Below are positions 43,533 through 54,197 of a stretch of DNA of 64,000 bases, in pieces. The stretch is from Petaurus breviceps papuanus (lineage: Eukaryota; Chordata; Mammalia; Diprotodontia; Petauridae), in contig JAMXIF010001164.1 of the NCBI GenBank assembly GCA_028583685.1, positions 8,934,619 through 8,998,618 on the forward strand. The letters run 5' to 3'. A model generated the notes under the pieces. That model was not told where the DNA came from. It saw only the letters and a list, made by a program, of their open reading frames with translations, and ran no database searches. Made by a program: the position numbers and the translations under genes. How positions within the stretch are numbered: the first letter of the stretch is position 1; every line of letters starts with the position of its first letter.

Positions 43533-43737
43533 GAAGATAATAATACAAATATACAGCACAAAGCACTTTCCATAAAACCACTCTGGTAATGCAAGTACTA
43601 TTTATTATCTTCCTTTCACAGTTGAAAAAAAAAGGTTCAGAGAGGTTAGGTAATTTCCATAGGATCACAAAGCTGCTAAGTGTCAACTTTCTGAATTTTC
43701 TGAATTCAAATTATCTTTCCACTATAGCATGCTACCT
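43533..43737 (-). mobile_element. MIR/THER1-type SINE
   Basis: 'gaagataataatacaaatat', 'aagcactttccataaaacca', 'ttcagagaggttaggtaatt', 'gaattcaaattatctttcca'. Confidence 0.68.
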
Positions 43738-43880
43738 CCAGCACAGGGGGGTGCCAACTCTAGCTGTTATTACTGTTATTACTATGGCTGATATTACTAG
43801 GATGATCCAGGTATGAAATGTAGGGGGAATTTTTTCTACTTTTTAGGGATCCCTAGGATCTTCTAGGAAATGTGACTGCT

Positions 43881-43936
43881 TATATAAATAAATAAATATA
43901 TATTTTATACACACATATACATATGTGTGTGTGTAT
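43881..43936. repeat. AT/TG simple-repeat patch
   Basis: AAATAAAT and TATATA runs followed by CACATATACATATGTGTGTG. Confidence 0.85.
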
Positions 43937-44085
43937 CTTTTCTGTTACCTTTTAAGAATCAGTTATTCATTGAGGATGTTTTGGCCAATTATCCCAACAA
44001 TTCAAGAGAGGGACCACTTCACCTTCCTAAAAATTTCCTCTTCATAATATCAAAGTACAACCAAGTTCAGCTCTCCCGAGTAGCC

Positions 44086-44296
44086 ACAGAATGGATTATA
44101 GAATTGCACGGTCACAGGTCACAAGTCATAGGTCAAGAACTAAATGCGATCCTAGAGGTCAGGTTGGATTATTTTACAGATGAGGAAACTGAGACCCAGA
44201 AAATCTAAATGACTTGCCCAGTATCACATATCTAGTAAATGTGGAAGTGAAATTTATACTTGGGTCTCCCTAAAACTCCCTATCTACTGTGACATA
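44086..44296 (-). mobile_element. MIR-type SINE
   Basis: 'cagatgaggaaactgagacc', 'gacttgcccagtatcacata', 'ctatctactgtgac'. A small CACAGGTCA duplication lies at 44111-44135. Confidence 0.68.
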
Positions 44297-44514
44297 TGGT
44301 GACTTTCTAATAGATACTTTCCCCAGGGCAGGGGACTAGGGGAGGTGGAATGTGTTTTGAGGTATTTATGACCTAGACTCGTAGGCAGGGGCTAAAATAT
44401 GTAAAGACCAGCTAAAAACACAAATTTCAGCTTCAAAATATTATACATTTGACAAGTATTTTAGGACTTGAGTATAATCTATTTTAGAGCAATGAAGCAG
44501 AGTTTCTTAATTCT

Positions 44515-44800
44515 ATCAGTAATAGCAAACACATATAGATAACAGTTTAAAATTTGCAAACTAATATATATGTATATGTAGATAGAGATAGATAGATAGA
44601 TAGATATTAATCTTATCTGAAACTCACAACAACTCTGAGATAGGTGCTATTAATTATCCCTATTTTACAGATCAGGAAACTGAGGCTGACAGCTGTTAAA
44701 CCACTTCCCCAAGGTTACAGAGTTATTAAGTGTCCAAGGCAAGGTTTAAACTCTGGTTTTCCTGATTCTCAGTTTAATGCCCTTTCCATCATACCAAAAA
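44515..44800 (-). mobile_element. MIR/THER1-type SINE with a (GATA)n expansion
   Basis: The SINE order is split by a TATATG/GATA microsatellite at 44563-44606, then resumes with 'tgagataggtgctattaatt', 'cagatcaggaaactgaggct', 'gttacagagttattaagtgt'. Confidence 0.7.
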
Positions 44801-44911
44801 CTCACTCCCCCTCAAATACATTCATTCCTTCATCTTGTGATGTTTAATTAACATAACATTACTTGTTATTTAATACAGAGTTAACTAGTAGTTTCTTCTC
44901 ACTCTTCTACT

Positions 44912-45383
44912 TTAGCTGGTTCTTTTTTTGTAACAATTCGTTACTAAAGGGAGATACCATTGAAAACATGCAATGATGGTCCCAAATTTCTTCTCTTCCT
45001 GGATCTCCCAATGAACTTCATCAATGAAATCCACTTGTCCTTTTCAGAAAGAGCATCCTTAGCGATCTGTAAGAGCTAAATCATAGTCCAGCGTATCTTA
45101 CAGTGCTTTAGCTACATTTTCTTTAAGTTAAAGGAAAGAGATTATTACAAACAGAAAATTATCCTGAAGACCAGAGGGCCTGAGTCACAAACTCTGTGAG
45201 TACAAAGTCAAAGTTCTTTGTCAGACGAGCAATCCCAACGTTACTCCCATGGAAAGCACAAAAAACCAAGCTGTTCAGCATATCCTTTAAGCCATCACAC
45301 AAGACTCTGACCCTGTCCTGACAGGTAGCTGGAGGACCTAGAAAAAAGACAGCAATGTCCCTGCTACAAACTGAAGCCAGTAT
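44912..45383 (-). pseudogene. Possible decayed protein-coding sequence, unidentified
   Basis: On the minus strand a stop-bounded frame of 74 codons (45383 down to 45159) reads like real protein, with RDIAVFFLGPPATCQDR, VRVLCDGLKDMLNSLVFCAF and ARLTKNFDFVLTEFVTQAL. A second short frame in another phase (45043 down to 44912) contains VDFIDEVHWEIQEEKKFGTI, preceded by several stops in the same phase. The pattern suggests a broken gene copy of unknown origin, but I cannot name the parent and chance is not excluded. Confidence 0.3.
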
Positions 45384-45607
45384 TCATTGATGCTAAGCTT
45401 CCTTTAGACCAGTTCCTTTCATCTTCTTGCTACAAGGCCCAAAGTTGTGGTTACCAGGCCATGCATGGTTTCAGGTAATTTCTGACATGAAGATCTTCTT
45501 GTCCACTAAGAGTTCAAAAGTCACTCCAAGGCTCCTCCATCAGGCAGTAGATGAAAGTGAAAGCAGATTACATATGTACAATATTAAAAATCAGTTACTG
45601 ATTAATT
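45384..45607. other. Unassigned DNA
   Basis: Nothing recognised; might extend the possible pseudogene next to it. Confidence 0.35.
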
Positions 45608-45728
45608 AATTGCCAGTCGTTCCAGTTATGTCCAACTCTTCATGACCCCACGTGGGTTTTGTTTTTGTTTTTTTTTTTTTGGCAAAAAGACACTGGAGTG
45701 GTTTGCCATTTCCTTCTCCAGCAATTAT
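45608..45728 (-). mobile_element. MAR1 SINE fragment
   Basis: 'gttatgtccaactcttcatg', then a T-rich expansion, then 'tggtttgccatttccttctc'. Confidence 0.82.
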
Positions 45729-45774
45729 TTTTACACAGAAAAACAAACAATGGTAATGATGGTGGTGATGATGT

Positions 45775-45824
45775 TATAATAATTAATATGTATATAGTAC
45801 TTTGAGGTTTTCAAAGCATTTTCC
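45775..45824 (-). mobile_element. MIR/THER1-type SINE head
   Basis: 'ataataattaatatgtatat', 'tttgaggttttcaaagcatt'. Confidence 0.5.
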
Positions 45825-46200
45825 AGAGCTATAACTAGGAATTCTTACACCTGGGTCAAATTCAGGTAGGGTGGGGGAATGGATGCACAAAGAACAGTGC
45901 ATCCTGGGGGAAATCATAGGAGGGAGGTGAGGGGCCCAACCCCCAGGGATTCTGGGCCATGCCCTCACCGCATGGCCCAGGTTTCCCTGGCCTGCTACTC
46001 CCCAACCCTTAGAAGAAAGTAGAGGGGAAGTAAGGGGCCTTGAGGAAGTGGGCCCCAGGAAAGTGGCACCAAGGCAACAAGACCCATGGGGTGGCAGCAC
46101 AGGGCCAGGTGAGGGAGCAGGAAGCAACCTCCCACCCAAAATGTCACATTTTTTCACATACAACAGTTTTTTAAAATTTTTACAAAGAAGCAAATGTCAT
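45825..46200. other. GC-rich, possibly transposon-derived stretch
   Basis: Starts with 'cagagctataactaggaatt', which resembles the end of some hAT-like elements, then G/C-rich sequence with repeated 'ggggcc' and 'gccatg' words. The minus open frame of 136 codons here has no recognised domain. It lies about 600-980 bases past the NPY4R stop and might overlap the 3' UTR. Confidence 0.35.
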
Positions 46201-46810
46201 TTCATGACTTTGAAATAAAAACATGTTGTCCCTTTACATTTATGATTTTTTAAAATGACAAAACAGTGAATGTCATTCAGTGGTTTACTTGATTTCTGCT
46301 TGTTGTGAATTAGGAACTTGATGTCTGGTGCCAGCATGGTCGGCAGCGCCTCAAAGGGCCTCCCAGTTGAGAGTCTCTTTCCTGTGACCTCTGTCACCTT
46401 TTGATCAAGTTGGGTACAAGCCTAGAGAAAGACTATGTATATGACTGTTGTCTGAAAAACAGCCAAGCTGTAAGAAGAGGCTTATCACCAGTGAAGTGGC
46501 CAAAAGGTGATAACTTGTGTGGTTGTTGCTGTTGTTGTTATAATATATGCATACAATCTTCTAAGGTATGCTTTGATGGAGGGAAGTAGCATTTACTGGA
46601 TAAAACATGAATCTCTCGAAGTGTTAAAGGTTAGGAATAAGGGACTGGATTATTTTCATCTGAGATGCTGCAGTGCAAACAGACAAAATAGGCTTCATCA
46701 TGTTTCCTAGGTTGCCGTTAGCAGGCATTGTGTCTTTGCTTCCACCACACCAGAGTGTAAATGAAGCGAGTGGGACCTGCTGGTTGCATCAGTGACTCAT
46801 CTCCAAGCCT
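46201..46810 (-). other. NPY4R downstream region, probable 3' UTR
   Basis: Repeat-free sequence directly after the NPY4R stop. No perfect AATAAA was found on the minus strand in the first 600 bases, so the end of the transcript is not set. A minus frame of 66 codons (46197-46397) has no recognised domain. Confidence 0.4.
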
Positions 46811-47935
46811 CTAGACAGGGTTGGGCTCAGAGTTTGATTTCAAAGATTCTTTCGAGAGTTCACTCTGCACGGTCGAAAGAGGTAACTGTTCATAAATTTC
46901 CTTTGAAGGCTTATTCTGGCAAATGAGAAATAGTGGCTTCATTTCCTTTTTGAAGTTACTATTCAGAAATCCATAGATGATGGGGTTGATGCAGGTGGAT
47001 GCCATAGCTACCAAATGACACATTAAGAAAATTGGGTTCCCATAGCAAATGGGAATAGCTTCGTGATACCAGTCCTCAAGGCCGTTGAAAATATGCAGGG
47101 GTAACCAGCAAATGGCAAAAGCTGCAACCATGGAGAGAAGCACTGAGTTGATCCTTTTCATCTGCATTACCCCCAAGGAGTGCTCATTCTTCTTAAAAAG
47201 GTCCCTTCTCCTCTTCAGGCGTCGATGAATGCGAAGGTAGCACACAATGATGAAGGTCAAAGGTGCAAAGTATTGAAGGAATAGGAGGAGGAGGGTGTAA
47301 ATGGATTTATGTTGAGCCGTTGGCCAGGATTCTGTGCAAACAGCCTTGTCCATTAAAAAATCCATGGCTTTGGATTGGTTCTTTTGGAACACATTCCTCA
47401 AGATACTATTGGCCATGAAGGGCATAGCTAAGAAGCAGGCAATGAGCCAAGTGCCCACAATCCCTAGGTAGGCCTGAACCATATTAGGCATATAGCCTAA
47501 GGGATTGGTGATCATATGATGTCTTTCCAGGGCAATTAGAACAAGAGAGAGAACAGACACAGTCACTGACATGCATTGAATGAAGGCAGACAGTTTACAC
47601 ATGGCATCCCCAAAGATCCAGTAGTCCATGATGGTGTAGATGAGTGTAAAAGGTTGGCAAAAAAGACTCATAATAAAGTCTGAGAAAGCCAGATTTGCAA
47701 TGAGGATATTAGTTACATTGGCTTTGTCCCTTTGTCTAATTACCACTCCCACCAGGCACAAATTGCCAAAGATACCTATGAAGGTCTCCAAGCTGTAAGC
47801 AATGACCAGGAAGGTATTCATGTCGATGGAATTCTGGCAATGATCTGAGAAATTCGATAAGACACCTTTTCTCCAGCTCCTGTTTTGACCTTGGGATAAT
47901 ACTGACAGTAGATTGGAAAAATTAGTCGAATTCAT
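46811..47935 (-). CDS. NPY4R: Neuropeptide Y receptor type 4 (pancreatic polypeptide receptor)
   Basis: Class A G-protein-coupled receptor in the plasma membrane. By family knowledge it binds pancreatic polypeptide most tightly and signals through Gi to lower cAMP. The 374-residue product matches human NPY4R (375) along its whole length, from MNTS/MNST to the C-terminal LPLSTV. Seen in the sequence: N-glycosylation sites at N2, N5, N18, N28 and N186; seven membrane segments from about residue 40 to 325; N58 and D86 (TM1, TM2); C113 and C200 for the extracellular disulfide; ERH at 137-139 in place of DRY; CWLP at 276-279; D288, the acidic residue at the top of TM6 that contacts the peptide's C-terminal Arg in this family; NPIIY at 317-321; and C339 as the likely palmitoylation site. 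The start has A at -3. The single coding exon has no stop or frameshift, so the gene looks functional. Confidence 0.97.
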   Translation of the reverse strand: MNSTNFSNLLSVLSQGQNRSWRKGVLSNFSDHCQNSIDMNTFLVIAYSLETFIGIFGNLCLVGVVIRQRDKANVTNILIANLAFSDFIMSLFCQPFTLIYTIMDYWIFGDAMCKLSAFIQCMSVTVSVLSLVLIALERHHMITNPLGYMPNMVQAYLGIVGTWLIACFLAMPFMANSILRNVFQKNQSKAMDFLMDKAVCTESWPTAQHKSIYTLLLLFLQYFAPLTFIIVCYLRIHRRLKRRRDLFKKNEHSLGVMQMKRINSVLLSMVAAFAICWLPLHIFNGLEDWYHEAIPICYGNPIFLMCHLVAMASTCINPIIYGFLNSNFKKEMKPLFLICQNKPSKEIYEQLPLSTVQSELSKESLKSNSEPNPV

Positions 47936-48014
47936 GTTGGAGACGGGGTGGACAGCAGGATTTCTTGAGCTATGATAGCCACTGTAGCAGGACTACAAAG
48001 GTGCCTGGGAACAC
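47936..48014 (-). other. NPY4R: NPY4R 5' UTR part of the coding exon, with splice acceptor
   Basis: On the minus strand the sequence ctttctctttgcag ends at 48015 and is a strong acceptor with a pyrimidine tract. The exon would start at 48014, giving 79 bases of 5' UTR before the ATG. A non-coding upstream exon with the intron just before the coding exon is also known for human NPY4R. Confidence 0.75.
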
Positions 48015-48069
48015 CTGCAAAGAGAAAGATCATTGAGCAAAGTCACCAAACTACAATTTAATAGACATT

Positions 48070-48165
48070 CACTAAATGCATAATTATATAAATACATATA
48101 AATATAAAATAATATAATATAAAATATATAATATAAAAATACATAATAAGTACATGTGAGGGAGA
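48070..48165. repeat. AT-rich low-complexity stretch
   Basis: ATATAAAT and AATATAAAA repeats, inside the presumed NPY4R first intron. Confidence 0.88.
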
Positions 48166-48204
48166 GAAATACTTTATTTTTATCTTTCCAAAATGAGAAG
48201 ATAA

Positions 48205-48640
48205 AAATGAATTAAATTCTTTCCTCAAGGAGCACTGAAGAAAACAACATGCATCCAGATAAGTAAATACAAAATCTATGCAAAGAAAATACCAAAGTAA
48301 TTTCTATGGGAAGAGCACTAACAACTGGGAGAATCAGGTTAATTGACTTGCCCAAAATCACGCAGGTAAATATGGTCTGTGCTTTTGGAATATCAATTTG
48401 ACAGCTGTGTGGAGGGTGGATTAGAGAGGAAAGACTGAGGAAGGGAGAGCAATCAGGAGGCTGCTGCCAAAGTTCAGGCAAGAAGTGATAAGAGCCTCAA
48501 CTAAATTGGTAGCCATGTTAGTGGAGTTAAGGGAACACATGCAAGATAGATCAGAGAGGCAGTATCAACAAGTCTAAGTGATTCTGAATACCACTAGGTA
48601 GATATCAATGGGCAGGAGCAGAGCAGAGAAGCATGGAACA
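48205..48640 (-). mobile_element. L2 LINE antisense
   Basis: 'ttctttcctcaaggagcact', 'aacatgcatccagataagta', 'tgacagctgtgtggagggtg', 'aatcaggaggctgctgccaa' follow the antisense L2 order. A 40-base MIR-like piece ('ttgacttgcccaaaatcacg') sits inside. Confidence 0.7.
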
Positions 48641-48685
48641 ACTCACGAGTAAAATTTGTCCCAACATACCTGCTTTGTATAATCA

Positions 48686-48728
48686 TAGCTTTAGAGATGA
48701 AAGGGATGTTAGAAGTCATCTAGTTCTG
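48686..48728 (-). mobile_element. MIR3/L3-type fragment
   Basis: 'atcatagctttagagatgaa', 'gttagaagtcatctagttct'. Confidence 0.5.
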
Positions 48729-48884
48729 TGAAATGGATACAGGGGTAATCGAAAAACAATGGAAGGGACTATTATATGTTGTTGAAGTTCTCTTTATTCT
48801 GCTGTTTTTTAACTTTAGTTGTAAATGTTTTATTCATTCTGTTATGTTTTCAATTTAAGCCAACAACAAATCATCTATTTAAAC

Positions 48885-48892
48885 AACACACA

Positions 48893-48953
<61 letters not shown>
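48885..48953. repeat. (CT)n(CA)n compound microsatellite
   Basis: About 13 CT followed by about 16 CA dinucleotides. Confidence 0.97.
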
Positions 48954-48955
<2 letters not shown>

Positions 48956-49289
48956 GGCTTTCTTTTAAAATCTGACACAGAGACAAGATATTTTTGGAAT
49001 AGGGGATTTCAACCATCTGGACATCTGTGTGATGTCATTCAATGGTACTGGCTAGGATCTCCTCAAATGATGTTAAATTCTGCAGAAGAAAAGTCTCATT
49101 TCATGAGAGGCTGAAAGTAAGAGGTGAGTCATGTGGAAGGAAGAGCAAGGAAACTCCCAGTACTGGAATATTGGTTCAAGATACAAAGCAAATGGGAGCC
49201 CAAAGTAAGAGGCCTGTCCAGAGATCATAAGAGTAGGACAACAACACACATTCACAAGGTTCAACACACTGGCAGGAAACACTGATCGA
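48954..49289. other. Unassigned DNA
   Basis: No gene or clear repeat recognised. Confidence 0.45.
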
Positions 49290-49680
49290 GGTCAGGCTAA
49301 TATAATAATAATAATTCAAGGTTTATCTTCATAAACCTCATAAACTCAGTTCTTTGCATGTATAATTCTCATTAGATCCTCATAACAACCCTGTGAGGCA
49401 GGTGCCATTATTATGCTCATTTTACAGATGAAAAAAGCTGAGGTTGAGAGGTCAATTCTTTTTTTTTTTTTTTTTGCAGGGCAATTGGGGTTGGGTTAAG
49501 TGTCTAAGGCCGGATTTGAACTCTGGTCCTCCTGACTCCAGGGCCGGTGCTCTAGTCACTGCACCACCTAGCTGACCTGAAATGTTAATTCTTGCTCTGG
49601 GTCACACAACTAGTAAGTGTTTGCAGAATGATTTGAACTCAGGTCTTCTGACTTCAAGTCCAGCTGCCTCCAAGTGGCTG
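49290..49680 (-). mobile_element. MIR/THER1-type SINE split by a WSINE1-type SINE
   Basis: 'cataacaaccctgtgaggca', 'cattttacagatgaaaaaag', then after the insertion 'ttgctctgggtcacacaact', 'gatttgaactcaggtcttct'. Confidence 0.8.
49459..49577 (-). mobile_element. WSINE1-type SINE, internally deleted
   Basis: The normal order jumps from 'attggggttgggttaagtg' to 'tctaaggccggatttgaact', so about 40 bases between two AAGTG words are missing. Near copies tcaattctt and ttaattctt flank it. Confidence 0.85.
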
Positions 49681-50029
49681 GGATTTTCTTAAGTGTCCAG
49701 GATGACCTGAGATTGAGTAATGAGTTTATACATTATTTGTCAAGCTCAAAATATTTTAGTTTGCCTATATCCTTTTAAGCCTGGGCATATTAATGTTAAT
49801 AAGGAAAGTCACCATCCTTATTTCTCCAAATAAGCGTCAGTTGTGGACAGTTCCTAATAGGAAACAGCTGAGTCTGAGCATCAATAAACATCAAAAAGAC
49901 AGGAAAGTACGAAGTGTGTATGAAAGATGGAAAGCCGTCTAATGGAGAGTAGTACACACAGAAGATGTTAGAGTAAGATAAAGCTAAAAGTTAAAAAGAC
50001 AAACACACATTTCTGGGTCAGTGGATATT
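49681..50029. other. Unassigned DNA
   Basis: No gene or clear repeat recognised. Confidence 0.45.
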
Positions 50030-50290
50030 CAGCATAATAATAACAATAAATAAGTAGCATTTATATTTTGTTTTAGGATATGCAAAGCACTTCACAAATA
50101 TTATCTTATTTTATCCTCACAATAGCCCTAGGAAGTACATGTTATTGCTATCCCCATTTTACAGGTGAGGAAACTGAGGCAAAGAGAGGCTGTATGGCTT
50201 GACCAAGTCATATAGCCTGTGAGGCAGAATTTGAACTCAGTTCTTCTTAAATACATGCCCAATGCTCTTACCCTCTTCAACACCTCCTAG
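50030..50290 (-). mobile_element. MIR/THER1-type SINE
   Basis: 'taagtagcatttatattttg', 'atcctcacaatagccctagg', 'ttacaggtgaggaaactgag', 'cagaatttgaactcagttct'. Confidence 0.8.
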
Positions 50291-50313
50291 CAGGAAGCCT
50301 AGCACTCCCTCTA

Positions 50314-50562
50314 CTAATAACAGATCACATTTCTATAACACTTTAAAGTTTACTTGGCACTTTACATCTATTATTTCATTTGATCTTCACAACAATCCTG
50401 TAATGTAGGTAGTATAAGCTTTATTGTCCTTATTTTAAAGATGAAGAATTTAAAAGTCAGGGAAATTAAGTGACTGACCCAAGATCACACAGCTAGTTAA
50501 GAGGCAAAGCCAGGACTTCAACTCAGGTCATCTAACTAAAAATCTAGTTATCTTTGCCTACC
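50314..50562 (-). mobile_element. MIR/THER1-type SINE
   Basis: 'acatttctataacactttaa', 'gatcttcacaacaatcctgt', 'aagatcacacagctagttaa', 'aggacttcaactcaggtcat'. Confidence 0.8.
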
Positions 50563-50644
50563 CAGGAGCCTTCCTGCTACAAGTCCCTTCCTTAAAGCAA
50601 GATGGAAGGAAGTGCCCAGAAGCTGTGCTGTGTGATCCCACCGC

Positions 50645-50745
50645 AGTCCAATTCAATAAACATTTATCAAGAGCCTAATATATGCCGGGCACTATGCTAA
50701 CACTGGGGATACAAAAAGAAACAAAAAACAGTCACTGCCCACATA
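50645..50745 (-). mobile_element. L2 LINE antisense tail
   Basis: 'caataaacatttatcaagag', 'gccgggcactatgctaacac', 'cagtcactgcccacatag'. Confidence 0.7.
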
Positions 50746-51589
50746 GTCCCTGACCCCCAATATCATCAAGGACCACCAAGGGCCATATTCCTGAAGCTGC
50801 TGCCAGAAATGATCGGTAATTCAAAGATAAAATACTAGAATTAATGGTAAACTCCAGGACCCACAATCCTCATTATAGTTGCTCTTATCAAGGGTTTATG
50901 TCAAGAACTGTGTAATGATAGGTAAAAATGGGATGGAATGAAAATGAAATGAAAGACAGAAGAACAAAAGTGAGGACTTTGGGGATTCATAAAATCTACT
51001 GCAACAGTAAGAATGCAGAAATATAAGGGTGTACAAGAGTGGAAAGATTAACTGTCAGAAGCACAAAAGACCCTAGAAAAATGAGGACAGTGAAACAGAT
51101 GAAGAAAGACCAAGGAAATGTTGTGTACAGCGAGGACAAAAGATATCAATATATGCCATCTGTGGAGATGGAGTTTTGTGGAGCAGCGGGAAGAGAATTG
51201 TCAATATCACGGGTTATTATCAAAGATATTTACACAATCCATATATCACAACTTCAATAAGTGTTTGTCAGAGTTGAAGAGCATAGGTAATGTAAATATT
51301 TTATAATATTCTGCAAGGTTAAAAAGAGATAATGCACATTTGAAAGAATAAAAAGCACTATTTAAATGCCAATTATTATTCCATTTCTAGCCTGGAAAAT
51401 CATGACAGTGAAGTGGACATGTGCATTGAGTCTGGTACCTTTGAGTGCCAGGACAATGCTAGTGAAGAGAGCTTTTCAAAGAGATCAAATATTTAAATAT
51501 CTTAATTCTGAATCACATTATAAAATTCCCTGTTAATGAACCACAAAATCACAGACACAAAGGGGAACCTCCCAAAGGTCAACTGTTCT
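50746..51589. other. Unassigned, probably unique DNA
   Basis: No gene recognised. Plus open frames of 62 and 73 codons overlap at 51039-51306 without any known domain. Confidence 0.45.
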
Positions 51590-51830
51590 ATGGTAGCAGG
51601 AATCTGGGAAAGTAGACTTTCTTGTGGAATCAGGAGACCAGGGTTCAAGTCTTACCTTTTATGCTTACTGGCTATATGACAATGAGTAAGTTATTTGAGT
51701 TCCCTGAGCCTTAGTTTTCTCATCTGTAAAATAGAAATGATAATATTTATACTACTATGAAAAGGTTAGTAGAAAGGAAGTATTTTGCCTGCCTTAAAGT
51801 GAATCAATGTGAAAAACTATTCTACTACCA
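51590..51830 (+). mobile_element. MIR SINE
   Basis: 'gaccagggttcaagtcttac', 'ggctatatgacaatgagtaa', 'gttttctcatctgtaaaata', 'gataatatttatactactat'. Confidence 0.75.
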
Positions 51831-51924
51831 TTTATTCCATTGGACTCTCAACTCATTCTTGGGTTTTCTTCCCAAGCTGCCCAGGCTCACCATGATAAGG
51901 AAATGAATGACAAAATGGGAGAAA

Positions 51925-52560
51925 GACCCATATGTACAAAAATATTTATAGCAGCTCTTTTTGTGGTAGCAAAGAACTGGAAATTAAGGAGGTGCCCATC
52001 AATTGGGGAATGGCTGAACAAGTTGTGGTATATGCATGTTATGGAATACTGTTGTGCTATAAGAAACGAGGAGCAGACGGTCTTCATATTTACCTGGAGA
52101 GGCTTAAAAGAACTGATGCTGACTGAGAAGAGTAGAACCAGGAGAAATTTGTACACAATTACAGACACAACTATGTGTGATGACCAACTTTGATAGACCG
52201 GACTCTTCTCAGCAATGCAGTGATATGTCAATCCCAAAAGACTCATGATTGAGAGAAATATCTGCATCCAGAGAAAGAACTAGAAAGAACTAAGTTTATA
52301 TCCAGGTGGAAGCAAAATACCTGATCTTTTTCCTTCTCTTATTTGGTTTTATGTCCTATTTACCATTTTTCATTCCAGCTGGTACAATCCGTCCTTATAA
52401 CCTGACTAATGTATAATGTGAAAGTATTTACAGATCCTATACTTGACTATAAGCCGCCATGGGGGGAAGGGGAGGGAGGGGGACAAAATGTGAAATTCAA
52501 GGAATTGTGGAATTGAATCCTGTAAACTAAAAGGAAACAAACAAATTAATAAAAAAAATT
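51925..52560 (+). mobile_element. L1 LINE 3' end, about 630 bp
   Basis: 'acccatatgtacaaaaatat', 'tcaattggggaatggctgaa', 'gttatggaatactgttgtgc', then the 3' UTR 'gactcttctcagcaatgcag', 'catccagagaaagaactaga', 'taagccgccatggggggaag' and an A-rich end. A different, older-looking subfamily from the copy at 17.5 kb. Confidence 0.85.
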
Positions 52561-52799
52561 TTTTTAAATGAATGACAAATATAACAAATATCTGCCATTT
52601 CAATTGCTCTTATCCAGTCCCCAGCAGAGACAGGAACATGTATCTGCATTATAATAGTCATTCCTATAAATAATGATCCCCTTAGTCTTTCCCTATGTCT
52701 TATAAAGGATTGTTTTTAAAAAAAAAAAACCTTTAATTGAGGTAAAGCTAAAGAGAGCTGCCTTCAAATACCTACTCTGGCAAATCTCTATGGATTATC

Positions 52800-53345
52800 C
52801 AAAGGATCTATGCTAGTCAAGATTTTTATCAAGCACTTGGATGAAATCATAGCTGGCATGCTTGTCAAATTTTACATAAAACTGGGAGACATTGCTAAAG
52901 TATTGGAAAGCCAATTCAGAATCCAAAACCTCTCAACAGAATAGAATGGAAGGCCAAATCTAATAAGAAGAAATCGAATTTTAAAAAATAAATTGCAAAT
53001 CCCCTACTGCTGGATTCAAAAAAATCAACTTCATAGTAGGAAAGAGATGTAGCTACAAAAGAATAACATGAAAAAGGACTGGTGTTCTTGGAAGACGTCC
53101 ACTCAAAAGGAGTTAATAGTGTAACAAGGAGTACAAAAACAGTAATATGGTCTTAGAGCTGGTTCTGGTTTCTTTACAATCAATCAATGTATATTTATTG
53201 ATTATAACTTATTGCTAGGTACTGGGCCAGACACTAATAAAACAGTCCATGCCCTCCTCAGGTTGATATTCTCATGATCATAATGTCAAAAATCATTCAG
53301 AGTTCTTTTAAAGAGTCATATCCAGAACAGTGGTGGAAATAGTTA
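52800..53345 (+). mobile_element. L3/CR1 LINE, reverse transcriptase region and beyond
   Basis: One frame reads KIFIKHLDEIIAGMLVKF, matching the CR1/L3 block also seen at 3225. It continues with 'gaatccaaaacctctcaaca' and 'ggccaaatctaataagaaga', as in L3. Broken; an antisense L2 tail (53180-53270) lies inside it. Confidence 0.68.
53180..53270 (-). mobile_element. L2 LINE antisense tail
   Basis: 'caatcaatgtatatttattg', 'ggtactgggccagacactaa', 'ccatgccctcctcaggttga'. Confidence 0.55.
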
Positions 53346-53540
53346 TTTGTACTTTTTTCTGCATAAACCATTAGTTTTAATTTTAGAAAAGAAATTCAGA
53401 ACCAAGTGAGCAGGTTGGTGAAGGACCATTTCCCTACACAACATTCTAATTCCCATCTCCATGGTTTTATACACGTCTGCCTTCTCATCTTCACTCTTGG
53501 ATCATTAACTCCCTGAAAGGTTCACCCCAAGTGATATCTC

Positions 53541-53758
53541 CTACAGTCATTTGGGGTTTTCTTGGTGAAGATACTGGAGTGGTTCGCCATTCCCTTCTGC
53601 AGTTCATTTTACAAATGAGGAACTGAGGCAAACAGGGTTAAGTGACTTGTCCAGGGTCACAAAGCTAGTAAATGTCAGAGGTTGGATTTGAACTCATGGA
53701 GATAAGGCTTCCTGATTCCAAGCCCAGTGCTCTATTTACTGCACCACCTAGGTGCTCT
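53541..53758 (-). mobile_element. MAR1 SINE
   Basis: 'atttggggttttcttggtga', 'gtggttcgccattcccttct', 'gaggcaaacagggttaagtg', 'ctgcaccacctaggtgctct'. 5' end slightly shortened. Confidence 0.88.
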
Positions 53759-53821
53759 CTCAGGTAATAGAAATAACCAAATCTAAACTGTAAGAGCTGT
53801 GAGGGCAGAAACCATGGCATA

Positions 53822-53975
53822 TTACTGAAAACAGCATTAGATGACCTCGGTTCAAATTTTGCCCCTAATATTTACCTGAGTGACTGTGGGCAAGTTACTT
53901 AACCTCCCTAGGCCGAATTTCTCATCTGTGAGGGGGCTGGACTTCTAGGATGCTTTCCAGTTCTAGACCTATTAT
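53822..53975 (+). mobile_element. MIR3-type SINE
   Basis: 'tgagtgactgtgggcaagtt', 'gctggacttctaggatgctt', 'tccagttctagacctattat'. Confidence 0.7.
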
Positions 53976-54197
53976 CGATACAGTGTAAAAACACTGTATC
54001 TCCCCCTTCCCTTAGCATGATACTCTATGCACAAGTAGGTATGTAAAATGTTGGCTGAATTGAATTATGTTGCACTGGGATTACAGAATCAACTAAGACT
54101 CCTTTCCATCTTACAATGATCATTTTTAAAAGACCTTGGAAGGGGGAGGAAAACAAACATGGGAAAGAGGCTAAAAGCAGTTGGCTTCTTCCCTGCC

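Noticed and set aside
51840-52267. Plus and minus frames of 117 and 126 codons
   Set aside because: Both lie in an L1 3' end; the plus frame is an L1 ORF2 remnant and the minus frame its shadow.
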